In this document: piece by piece, positions 25,932 through 33,977 of the stretch
How the letters are laid out: each line of letters opens with the position of its first letter
Numbering within the stretch: position 1 is the first letter of the stretch
Source of the DNA: Salegentibacter flavus
Lineage (GTDB): Bacteria > Bacteroidota > Bacteroidia > Flavobacteriales > Flavobacteriaceae
DNA: 64,000 nucleotides
Direction of reading: 5' to 3'
Assembly (NCBI RefSeq): GCF_900115145.1
Contig: NZ_FOVL01000009.1
Location: 1-64,000 of the forward strand
Program-made: the position numbers and the translations under genes
Notes under the pieces: model-generated
Database searches by the model: none
What the model was told of the DNA's origin: nothing
Seen by the model: only the letters and a program-made list of their open reading frames with translations

Positions 25932-26089
25932 ATTTTCTGCGTACCTATTGGTTTTATATTCTTGCAGCCCTTATCACAATAATCGGGATCCTCACCGGGT
26001 GGTACCTGTTTATTTTCCTTGTTTTTCCCCTTAGCTTCTTCCGCAAAAAAAAGAAAGATGGGGATCAGGAAGAAGGAAGAGACTTTTGA
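25928..26089 (+). CDS. Small membrane protein, 53 residues
   Basis: A short frame begins with the ATG of the ATGA overlap at 25928 and ends at TGA 26087-26089. It encodes MNFLRTYWFYILAALITIIG, then one or two hydrophobic helices to about residue 37, and a charged tail RKKKKDGDQEEGRDF, giving an inside-positive tail topology. The exact ATGA coupling to the DCC-family gene and the clear membrane profile support a real gene. Function unknown; a small partner of the membrane-anchored DCC protein is possible. Confidence 0.6.
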   Translation: MNFLRTYWFYILAALITIIGILTGWYLFIFLVFPLSFFRKKKKDGDQEEGRDF

Positions 26090-26212
26090 ATTTTTCTTTC
26101 CTACGGAAGTGTTTTTTTTTGCGAGTTAAACTTATCCTAAACCCCCGGAGTAGTTTGCAAATATTGGGCTTCCGCCGTAATTTAAACCTCTAATTAAGTC
26201 AAAATAATTAAA

Positions 26213-26536
26213 ATGAAGGATTACGGAACACTATCTCAGGCAATTAATAAACTTAAATTGGAAGAAGGCTATGAACACGATTTCAATCTGCTGGATGAGC
26301 AAATTGAGATCAAGTCTACAAACGAAAGCTATAGCGTTGAAGAATTTGACGTGGATAAGGTGCTTCGTTTCGAAGGCATGAGCAACCCTGATGACAACGC
26401 TATTCTTTATGCTATTACCACTACCAATGGGCGGAAAGGGGTTCTTGTAGATGGGTATGGCATCTCCAGCGGACAGGTTTCCGATGAAATGATGAAAAAG
26501 CTGGACCTCAAGGACCATCGCCCCATCGATGAATAA
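26213..26536 (+). CDS. Conserved hypothetical protein of flavobacterial type, 107 residues
   Basis: A small acidic protein (MKDYGTLSQAINKLKLEEGY...). It has no signal peptide and no membrane segment, and alternates predicted strands with a central FRFEG-like stretch VLRFEGMSNPDDNAILYAI. Similar small proteins are common in flavobacteria, sometimes labelled as phosphoribosylpyrophosphate-related without evidence; no PRPP motif is visible here, so I make no functional call. It lies 96 nt before dps and could share its stress regulation. Confidence 0.65.
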   Translation: MKDYGTLSQAINKLKLEEGYEHDFNLLDEQIEIKSTNESYSVEEFDVDKVLRFEGMSNPDDNAILYAITTTNGRKGVLVDGYGISSGQVSDEMMKKLDLKDHRPIDE

Positions 26537-26632
26537 CTCGTTAAACTTCTATTAAAGCAATAATTCGGCTTGGCAAGCTCACTAAACTATTGTATTTTAG
26601 TATCATAATTTAAAAATCAATAAACAAAAACT

Positions 26633-27136
26633 ATGAGTTACTTAGGATTAGATAAAAAGAAAACCGAGAGCACAGTAAAAGAGCTTAATGTTCTCCTTGC
26701 CGATTATCATCTTTATTACCAGAAACTTCGGAATTTTCACTGGAATGTTATAGGAAAGAATTTCTTTGACCTTCACGAAAAATTCGAAGAGTTGTATGAT
26801 GATGCAAAGCTAAAAGTAGATGAAATAGCCGAAAGGATCTTAACCCTTCGCCATCAGCCAACAAGTAATCTAAGCGAATACCTGAAAGCTTCTAACCTTA
26901 AAGAAGCAAAGGCCGATCTTACCGATTACGAAATGATTGAAGCGCTTCTTAAAGATCACGGAGTTCTGCTTAAGCAGATGCGAAGTGTGGTTGAAATAGC
27001 CGATAAGGCCGGCGATGAAGGTACCATAGATCTTATTGGAGCTTATATTAGAGAACTGGAGAAAACTAGCTGGATGCTTGACGCCTGGAAAATGAAAACT
27101 ACCGATGGCCACGCCCCGGTGAAAAAAGGCAAGTAA
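26633..27136 (+). CDS. dps: Dps-family DNA-protection ferritin
   Basis: A 167-residue four-helix ferritin-like protein that forms dodecamers, oxidises Fe(II) with peroxide and protects DNA. The ferroxidase-site signature HWNVIGKNFFDLHEKFEELYDD (about 38-59) contains the conserved His, Asp and Glu residues; LLADYHLYYQKLRNFHWN precedes it. The length is normal. It is followed after 12 nt by a MscS channel gene and then a lipoprotein gene (1-nt gap), so a stress operon is likely. The upstream 96 nt are A/T-rich, but no clear -7 box was assigned. Confidence 0.93.
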   Translation: MSYLGLDKKKTESTVKELNVLLADYHLYYQKLRNFHWNVIGKNFFDLHEKFEELYDDAKLKVDEIAERILTLRHQPTSNLSEYLKASNLKEAKADLTDYEMIEALLKDHGVLLKQMRSVVEIADKAGDEGTIDLIGAYIRELEKTSWMLDAWKMKTTDGHAPVKKGK

Positions 27137-27148
27137 TCTCCCCTCTTA

Positions 27149-28039
27149 ATGTTCGATGATTATAATTTTTATGATTCCCTGAAAAAAATAGGGGTCAAGC
27201 TTCAGGAATGGCTGGACGCAATAATTCTGAATTTACCGAATTTTGTGCTGGCCATTCTTGTTTTTGTATTATTTCTGATTCTGGCACGCTATCTAAGTCG
27301 GGTTTTAGACCGGCTTTTAAGAATCAGGATTAAACAAGTTTCCATCCGCAGGATGATCATAAAGGTCCTGAAGCTTGTCGTGGTCCTTATTGGCTTCTTC
27401 GTCGCCCTGGGATTACTGAACCTGGATAAGGTTCTAACTACGGTTCTTGCCAGTGCCGGAGTGGTTGGTCTGGCTATAGGTCTTGCCCTGCAAGGCACTT
27501 TAAATAATACTTTCTCGGGAGTTATTTTAAGTTTTCTTCCCGAAATACAAATAGGCGACTGGATCGAAACCAATTCCTATGCCGGGCAGGTTATAGATAT
27601 TAATCTTCGGAATATCAAGATCAAACAGAGCGATAACAATTATGTGATTATCCCTAACTCTAAAATTGTAGAGGAGCCATTCAAAAACTTTACCAGTACC
27701 CCGAGGTCGCGGGTTATTCTCGACTGCGGAATCGCTTACAGCTCCAACCTCGAGTTTGCACGTCAATTAACGCTGGAAACCATTGAGAAAATTTTCCCGC
27801 CGAATCCAAATGAAGAAGTCGAATTCATGTATACCGAATTCGGAGATAGTTCCATTAACTTTGTCATTAGGTTCTGGACAGATGTAACCAATAACCGGGA
27901 TATTTTAAGAGCAAAAAATATAGCGATCATAGCGATCAAAAAAGCTTTTGATGCTAACCATATAACTATTCCATTCCCAATTAGAACCATCGATTTCTCC
28001 AACAATCTATCGCTAAATAAGCCTGAAAGCGACCAATAA
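27149..28039 (+). CDS. MscS-family small-conductance mechanosensitive channel
   Basis: A 296-residue inner-membrane channel that opens on hypo-osmotic tension. Hydrophobic helices at about 25-50 and 72-95 precede the pore-lining TM3 with its Gly/Ala pattern (TVLASAGVVGLAIGLALQGTLNN). The beta domain follows with PEIQIGDWIE and NSKIVEEPFKNF, which are typical of MscS. The length matches E. coli MscS. It lies between dps and a lipoprotein gene with 12- and 1-nt gaps, in a likely stress operon. Confidence 0.92.
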   Translation: MFDDYNFYDSLKKIGVKLQEWLDAIILNLPNFVLAILVFVLFLILARYLSRVLDRLLRIRIKQVSIRRMIIKVLKLVVVLIGFFVALGLLNLDKVLTTVLASAGVVGLAIGLALQGTLNNTFSGVILSFLPEIQIGDWIETNSYAGQVIDINLRNIKIKQSDNNYVIIPNSKIVEEPFKNFTSTPRSRVILDCGIAYSSNLEFARQLTLETIEKIFPPNPNEEVEFMYTEFGDSSINFVIRFWTDVTNNRDILRAKNIAIIAIKKAFDANHITIPFPIRTIDFSNNLSLNKPESDQ

Positions 28040-28040
28040 T

Positions 28041-28898
28041 ATGAATCACTTCAAAATATTAGCTTTCCTGGCGATATTCCTGCTGTGGAGTTGCGAAGAC
28101 TATGGGCAGTTGAAAAAAATCCAACACTTACCGGCTACGTTGAAAGAGGTGAGTGGGATGGAAAAATTCCCGAAGTCTGACCTTATCTGGATGATCAATG
28201 ATTCCGGCAACAAAAATATTCTATACGGACTCCAACCGGGAAATTCAACCTTGAAAACTATAGCGATCACCAATGCCGAAAATAAAGATTGGGAAGACCT
28301 GGCCCGGGACACTTCCGGCAATCTGTATATCGGAGATTTTGGTAATAACCGCAATAAGCGGGAAGATCTGGTAATCTATAAAGTAAAGAATCCTGAAGGA
28401 AATACTTCTGGAAAAACTACCGCAACAAAAATAATTTTTGCCCTGGAGGACCAAACTGAATATCCTCCTAAAAGAAAGAACAGGAACTTTGATATTGAAG
28501 CCTTCGTACATTTAAACGGAAACCTCTACCTCTTCACAAAAAACCGAAGTAGTAAAAGCAATGGGGTTTCAAAGATTTATCGCCTAACTGATCAACCGGG
28601 AGAATCCACTGCAGAATTAATAGGGGAATTCCAGAGTTGCAAAAAGAAATCCTGCTGGATTACCGGGGCAGCTGTTAGTCCAGATCGAAAACGTCTTGCT
28701 TTACTTACCAACAAGTCTGTACATATAATATCGGATTTCAAGGATGATAATTTTACTACAGGAAAAACAACACATCTGGAATTTGGTCATAATTCCCAAA
28801 AAGAGAGCATTATTTTCAAAGATGATTCTACCATTTACGTTGCCGATGAACAAACAGGCGCCTTTGGCCGAAATCTTTATGAATTTAGTTTAAATTAA
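28041..28898 (+). CDS. Lipoprotein with predicted beta-propeller fold
   Basis: A 285-residue protein with a lipoprotein signal (MNHFKILAFLAIFLLWSC, Cys 18). Repeated short blocks such as LKEVSGMEKFPKSDLIWMINDSG, LYIGDFGNN and NLYLFTKNR suggest a beta-propeller like those of SdiA-regulated or esterase-like phytase-type proteins. No catalytic residues can be named. It is the last gene of the dps-mscS operon (1-nt gap) and is convergent with the large phosphatase gene, 124 nt away. Role unknown. Confidence 0.7.
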   Translation: MNHFKILAFLAIFLLWSCEDYGQLKKIQHLPATLKEVSGMEKFPKSDLIWMINDSGNKNILYGLQPGNSTLKTIAITNAENKDWEDLARDTSGNLYIGDFGNNRNKREDLVIYKVKNPEGNTSGKTTATKIIFALEDQTEYPPKRKNRNFDIEAFVHLNGNLYLFTKNRSSKSNGVSKIYRLTDQPGESTAELIGEFQSCKKKSCWITGAAVSPDRKRLALLTNKSVHIISDFKDDNFTTGKTTHLEFGHNSQKESIIFKDDSTIYVADEQTGAFGRNLYEFSLN

Positions 28899-28959
28899 AA
28901 ACTTAAACCTGTCGATAGTGATTTAAACCAAGAGCGCCTTCCTACTGGACAAAAAATTT

Positions 28960-28995
28960 AGCCTAATATTCCTCAAAGAGCAGGCAATTTAGGCT
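28960..28995. terminator. Weak stem-loop between convergent genes
   Basis: AGCCTAA at 28960-28966 pairs with TTAGGCT at 28989-28995 across a 22-nt loop, in the gap between two convergent genes. The stem is short and there is no good T-tract, so termination is only a guess. Confidence 0.3.
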
Positions 28996-29022
28996 CATTA
29001 TAAATTTTACCAGGAAGATTTG

Positions 29023-32000
29023 TTAGAATTCAAAACCAAGGCCAAAGGCAAATCTCCAACCTTCCGATCCCTTAAAGAAACTAAAAGTCCCATTTACGGC
29101 GCGCGCGCTGGTAACCCAGAAACCACCACCGTAAGAGTCATGCCATTTGTTACTTTCTTCAAAATCATTCCAAACTCTACCGAGATCATAACCCCCAAAG
29201 ACTCCTAACTGAAGTGGCAAAAATCCGGTCTTGAATTCATCAAAACTATAGCGCAGATCTCCTCCCGTAGCGAAGGCGCTTTTCCCTATAAACCTGTGCA
29301 ACCTGTAACCTCTGAGACCGCTTTCGCCTCCCAGGCGTGCCGCCTGATAGAATTCATAACCATCACCCATATTTAAATGCGCCATAACCTTGGATTTAAG
29401 GACCAGTTTCCGGTTTCGGCTAAGGGCATTAAAAAAGCTCCAGTAGGGTTTAAAATAACCATAATGTTGATCGGTATCCGAAGTATTGAGCTTTCCACCC
29501 AGATTGAGTTCAAACTTCATCCCCCGGGTTGGGTTAAGTGAATTATCGTAGCTTTCATAACGATATAAAGCATCCAGCCCGGCAAAATACTTCCTTTTAA
29601 AGAAATCTTCGTCGGTAGTATTAAAGTCTTCGTGAATAAACCGCCCTTCGGTATCTTCTACTTTATTAATTTCAAAATTTGCCATGTAACTAAAGTAGCT
29701 CCCAAAAGGGGTTTTTCTTACAAATCCCGCCTTGGCAGCATATCGACTTATCTTCACACGGTTATAATCCATTCCCAGTTCGTCATCAAAATTTTCGGTT
29801 TCGTTTCCGTAGCCAAAGAGGTTACTGGCAAAATTCGGACTGTTATAACTCGCTCCCACCTGTAAATTATACCTTCCGATAATATTAGCAAATTCCCCTT
29901 CATAATACAGGTCAAAACCATTGGTAGCAAAATAATAACCCCCGCCATAAGTATGTTTTGAAGTGAAGGGATTCCTTTTAAAGTCATTAACAGTATAAAC
30001 GCTTTCAATCCCTATTTTAAAACCATCATCGGGGTTATACCCCAGCCCCGGTAAAAATGCTCCACCTTTAAAATTCTTTTTATCCTTATCATAAGTATTT
30101 ATATCATAGTGATCCCGGAAACGGAACCTGGCATCTCCAGCCTCCGTTATCGTATTAGGCAGGGATTTATGATCATACAGCTTTAATTTGCTGCCGTTTT
30201 TAATGGTATAGATATCGTTGCCCAGGCCACCAATTATTCTTAGATAGATCTTCTCATCCCCTTTTCCTTCTACCCGAATTTTATCCTCATCGTCGAGTCC
30301 ATAGATCCAGATATCTTTAGTTTCTTCCCTGGAATAAATTTTATCGCTGAGGATTTCGGCACGTTCCCCACCTTTATTTCGGGTCACCGTCACCCGGGTC
30401 TTTCCTTCAGGCATTCGGATAACATCTATAAAATCGTCTTTATCTGTACCCGTTACAATGGCAAGACTCGCCAGATGGTCATAATATCGCATCGAAATAC
30501 TTACAATATTATCTCTTCTGCCCTTTAACTTTGCGATAAGGTCTTCCAGAGTTTCCTCTCTGCTTTCCGGCGGAAGTTTCTCAAAAGCTTCTTCAATGAC
30601 TTCGTCGGTCATATTCTCCTGAATAAACTTAGCCTCTTTCAACCAGGTATCGCGTCCCACATTCTGAAGCAGAGATCGGTCAAGGCCAACAGCCGCGATA
30701 TTAAACCATTCCACATCTTTAATATCTTCATCATACACAGCAAACTGGTTTGCAAAACCTGCAAGAGCTCTAAGCGTTCCGAAGAAAGCACCATCAAAAT
30801 TAGAAAACACCTGGTCCCGATCTCTCGGAATAGCTTCAAAAGTGCGGTTTCCTTCCTGGTCCTCGATTTCGGCCCAGCGCCATTGGTCCTGGTGGCGATC
30901 CCAGTCCCCGATAAGCATATCGAAAATGCGGGATCTCACATATCTTGGCTCATCGAGAATATATTTCTCATCCCTTCTCAGCCTATCGAACATATCTGCA
31001 GTACTCACGATATCATGGTTCGGACTCCCGAAACTTTCTTTACCCAACCAATTTTCTTCCGGGCGTTCAACAATCATATAAATATCATCGCCGTGTTCTT
31101 CATTATATTTTCCCAGGATTGGTTGCTTTGGCATATAAAACAATTCAGGGTTGGTATGGTGCACATCCACGGCAGAAGCCAGTCCCGGCACAGCCAGAAA
31201 CGCATAAGGGTGGGCAGCAGTATAAAAATCGGTCATCAGTCTCTCTGCAACGGTATTTTCCAGATCATCCTGAATAGGAGTTGTTTTAAAGGCCACTTTC
31301 TGCAAATACTGGACAGATTCCTTTCTAATCCTTCGCATATTATACTCCCGGTTTAGCGTATCTTTCAACCGCACCGATACCGTTTGGTGTCCTCCCGACT
31401 TTATAAGTGGTTCGAGCCCCCCATATAGCGTATCTAGATCGGCTACCTTTACTTCGATCTCTTTTCCATAGAGTTCACGATAGCGCTTACCCCATACTGT
31501 TCGATGAAAATCGTTTTTCTCGGTTTCTTCTTTTGAATACACCGAAGTTGTAATCGTTTCAGGAAATTCTGTGGAGAACTGGCTCAAGTCATACTCCTGT
31601 GGTGCAGAAAATATTTCCTTCTGAAAAAGTAATTTGGCTTTATTCTTTTCATTTCCGTAGAAACTTACCCAGGAAGATCCATCCTTAAACACATCCAAAA
31701 CTGCAAAACCCTGTCCCCCATAGGCAAAACGTCCGTCATTGCTAAGGCTCGCAAAAGTTCCTTTAGATCCCGACCCCGAAACGATCTGTTTAATATTACC
31801 ATTGTCTATATATTGAAGAGAATGTTCGTGCCCTGCGACAAAAATCACCCGCTCTCTTCTGTGGGCTATAGTCTCCAGTCTTCGGGCCAGCGACTTATAT
31901 CTTTCATTCTGAAGGTCCTGAATTGAAACTCCTCCTGTGGTCCTGATCAACATCGCCAGGGAACCCAGTATGGGAATTGGCAGTTTCTTCTGAGTAGGAT

Positions 32001-32742
32001 AAATATGACGATTGAAATTGTATTGCCCCCCGTGAATCCCGTTAGACAGCACCGGGTGGTGCAGGGTAATTAACACAGTTTTGTTCTGACTCTTTTTTAA
32101 CTCTGTTTCTACCTCCAGCAACATAGCTTCGCGGGTTTTGATCTGCCCGCAATCGTTGTTGATCTTAGGGTGCCTGTCCCAATCTTCAAGGTACCACTGG
32201 GAATCGATGACTATAAGTTGTATATCGTCTGACACCTCTATTATGTCCAGACCGCAACCTGTATCAGGAGACCAGATGAGATTGTTTTCAAACTTTTCTT
32301 TTAAATACTCCTCCTGGCGATCAAGGCCGGGAATACCTTTATTATACCAATCATGGTTACCTGGGATCACAAGCACATTGCCATCATATTCTTCAATAGC
32401 GTCAAGCTGGGCATCAAGCATATACTCCGCCTTTTCCCTTTCAGGGTCGCCTTCCGGCGGCATACCGTCCGGATAGATATTATCACCAAGGAAAAAGGTG
32501 TAATTTTCCGGTTTTTTTACCGAATCCAGAAAATTTTTAAAAGCGATAAGGCCTTCAGAAGAACCACCTTCCGGCGAATAACCGCCATCACCAATTAAGT
32601 AAAAAGATTTTTCGATTTCTTTATCTGCAGGATAGCCAAAGTTCTCTTTAGGCTCATCTTCATGGATTTTCGTTTTTACTGTAGCACATGAGGTTATTAT
32701 AACCAGAAGGGCAAGAAAAGGCAAGAAGATATATTTTTTCAT
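29023..32742 (-). CDS. Phosphatase / kinase-like / BamA-barrel fusion lipoprotein
   Basis: A 1239-residue outer-membrane protein. It has a lipoprotein signal (Cys 19 in ITSC). Residues about 45-380 form a calcineurin-like phosphatase with GDGG (51), GDN (86), GNHD (128), HH (228) and GHEH (304). The end (from about 880) is a 16-strand-type barrel of the BamA/D15 surface-antigen family, finishing in GLGFEF. The middle (about 430-830) is not part of either family; it has kinase-like marks: GLEPLIKSGGHQTVSVRLK and EYNMRRI (443-471), E500, the hinge-like MIVERPEE (556-563), the catalytic-loop-like GDWDRHQDQW (612-621) and AIPRDRDQVF (637-646). That pattern fits CotH/HipA/FAM20-like kinases, but only as inference. 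It is divergent from the HD-PycTM gene. Confidence 0.85.
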   Translation of the reverse strand: MKKYIFLPFLALLVIITSCATVKTKIHEDEPKENFGYPADKEIEKSFYLIGDGGYSPEGGSSEGLIAFKNFLDSVKKPENYTFFLGDNIYPDGMPPEGDPEREKAEYMLDAQLDAIEEYDGNVLVIPGNHDWYNKGIPGLDRQEEYLKEKFENNLIWSPDTGCGLDIIEVSDDIQLIVIDSQWYLEDWDRHPKINNDCGQIKTREAMLLEVETELKKSQNKTVLITLHHPVLSNGIHGGQYNFNRHIYPTQKKLPIPILGSLAMLIRTTGGVSIQDLQNERYKSLARRLETIAHRRERVIFVAGHEHSLQYIDNGNIKQIVSGSGSKGTFASLSNDGRFAYGGQGFAVLDVFKDGSSWVSFYGNEKNKAKLLFQKEIFSAPQEYDLSQFSTEFPETITTSVYSKEETEKNDFHRTVWGKRYRELYGKEIEVKVADLDTLYGGLEPLIKSGGHQTVSVRLKDTLNREYNMRRIRKESVQYLQKVAFKTTPIQDDLENTVAERLMTDFYTAAHPYAFLAVPGLASAVDVHHTNPELFYMPKQPILGKYNEEHGDDIYMIVERPEENWLGKESFGSPNHDIVSTADMFDRLRRDEKYILDEPRYVRSRIFDMLIGDWDRHQDQWRWAEIEDQEGNRTFEAIPRDRDQVFSNFDGAFFGTLRALAGFANQFAVYDEDIKDVEWFNIAAVGLDRSLLQNVGRDTWLKEAKFIQENMTDEVIEEAFEKLPPESREETLEDLIAKLKGRRDNIVSISMRYYDHLASLAIVTGTDKDDFIDVIRMPEGKTRVTVTRNKGGERAEILSDKIYSREETKDIWIYGLDDEDKIRVEGKGDEKIYLRIIGGLGNDIYTIKNGSKLKLYDHKSLPNTITEAGDARFRFRDHYDINTYDKDKKNFKGGAFLPGLGYNPDDGFKIGIESVYTVNDFKRNPFTSKHTYGGGYYFATNGFDLYYEGEFANIIGRYNLQVGASYNSPNFASNLFGYGNETENFDDELGMDYNRVKISRYAAKAGFVRKTPFGSYFSYMANFEINKVEDTEGRFIHEDFNTTDEDFFKRKYFAGLDALYRYESYDNSLNPTRGMKFELNLGGKLNTSDTDQHYGYFKPYWSFFNALSRNRKLVLKSKVMAHLNMGDGYEFYQAARLGGESGLRGYRLHRFIGKSAFATGGDLRYSFDEFKTGFLPLQLGVFGGYDLGRVWNDFEESNKWHDSYGGGFWVTSARAVNGTFSFFKGSEGWRFAFGLGFEF

Positions 32743-32792
32743 ATATGAGTTTGATCTTTTTTGTAATTTGGCTTGGACAAAAAAAAGTGCAC

Positions 32793-33977
32793 ATGGATCA
32801 ACTAATTGAGAAAGCCGATAAATTTGTGCTGAATCTTTTTAAGGAAAAATTACCCAATACCTTTCTATATCATAACTACAGGCATACGCAGCGAGTGGTT
32901 AAAAGTACTAAAGAATTAATTGATAATTCTGAAATTAATGTTAAAGACAAAGAGGCGCTATTACTGGCTGCATGGCTTCATGACACCGGTTACACCCGTG
33001 CTTTTAAGGGGCACGAAAAAGAGAGTGTAGCCATTGCAACTTCCTTTTTAAAAGCGCAAAATGCCACCCCTGAGCTCATCGAAAAAGTTCGACAATATAT
33101 AAAAGCTACCTGCTTTGATACTGAACCGAAAACCCTTCCTGAAAAGATTATTAGAGATGCCGATTCCTCCCACTTTGCTAAAGATTATTTTGAGGAAACC
33201 AGTGAATTGCTCAGGCAGGAATTAGAATTGCAGAATATAAAAAATTTCACCGCATCGGAATGGGTTCAGGAAAATATAAAAATGCTTACCGAAAAACATC
33301 AGTTCTATACCACTTATGCCCTAACCAATTGGCAGCAAGGCAAAGAAAAGAACCTTCTTGACCTGATAGAATCGCAGAAAAAACAGGAAAAAAAGTTTAA
33401 AAAAGAAGAGGCTAAGGCCCGCCTGAAAGCAAAGTTTAAAAATGATAATCCCGAGCGTAGTATCCAAACGCTTTTCAGGGTCACTTTGCGAAACCATATA
33501 AAATTAAGCGATATAGCCGATACCAAGGCAAACATCCTTCTTTCGGTAAATGCTATAATTATTTCCCTGGCATTTGCCAACTTATTGCCCAAACTGGACG
33601 CCGAAATGCATAAACACCTTCTTATACCCAGCCTTATTTTAATGCTGTTTAGTGTGGCCTCTATTATTCTTTCAATATTGTCTACAAGACCCAATGTCAC
33701 CAGCGGTGAATTCACAAAAGAGCAGGTTAAGAATAGAAAAGTGAATTTACTCTTCTTCGGGAATTTCCATAAAATGCCTTTCGAACAGTTTCGTTGGGGT
33801 ATGCAGGAGCTCATTAAAGACAAAGATTATGTATATGAATCTTTAATGCTGGATTTACATTCGCTGGGAAAGGTTTTACACAGAAAGTATATGTTGTTAA
33901 GGCTAACCTATTTAGTCTTTATGATTGGAATTATCCTTTCGGTACTAAGCTTTGTTACCGCCTTTTATTTAATTTAA
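32793..33977 (+). CDS. HD-domain protein fused to a Pycsar-effector-type (PycTM) membrane domain
   Basis: A protein of about 394 residues from the ATG at 32793; an in-frame ATG at 32745 would add an odd 16-residue hydrophobic leader and lies 2 nt from the opposite gene. The N-terminal HD phosphohydrolase has YHNYRHTQRVV, AAWLHDTGYT and RDADSSH metal ligands. After a charged helix (about 190-220) comes the PycTM/DUF5706 part: FRVTLRNHIKLSDIADTKANILLSVNAIIISLA, two hydrophobic helices and a last pair at the C-terminus. PycTM proteins are membrane effectors in cyclic-pyrimidine (Pycsar) defence; the HD domain might destroy or sense a nucleotide. No cyclase gene is adjacent. It overlaps the next gene by 9 nt, tail to tail. 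Confidence 0.82.
   Translation: MDQLIEKADKFVLNLFKEKLPNTFLYHNYRHTQRVVKSTKELIDNSEINVKDKEALLLAAWLHDTGYTRAFKGHEKESVAIATSFLKAQNATPELIEKVRQYIKATCFDTEPKTLPEKIIRDADSSHFAKDYFEETSELLRQELELQNIKNFTASEWVQENIKMLTEKHQFYTTYALTNWQQGKEKNLLDLIESQKKQEKKFKKEEAKARLKAKFKNDNPERSIQTLFRVTLRNHIKLSDIADTKANILLSVNAIIISLAFANLLPKLDAEMHKHLLIPSLILMLFSVASIILSILSTRPNVTSGEFTKEQVKNRKVNLLFFGNFHKMPFEQFRWGMQELIKDKDYVYESLMLDLHSLGKVLHRKYMLLRLTYLVFMIGIILSVLSFVTAFYLI

Noticed and set aside
30883-31356. 157-residue plus-strand open frame opposite the phosphatase fusion
   Set aside because: Lies wholly inside a well-supported gene; product has no recognisable domain and looks like an antisense shadow.
32745-32792. Upstream start giving HD-PycTM a hydrophobic leader
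   Set aside because: It would begin 2 nt from the divergent gene's start codon, and family members begin with the HD domain; the ATG at 32793 is better.
33314-33823. 169-residue minus-strand frame opposite HD-PycTM
   Set aside because: Antisense shadow of a supported gene with no start context or domain.
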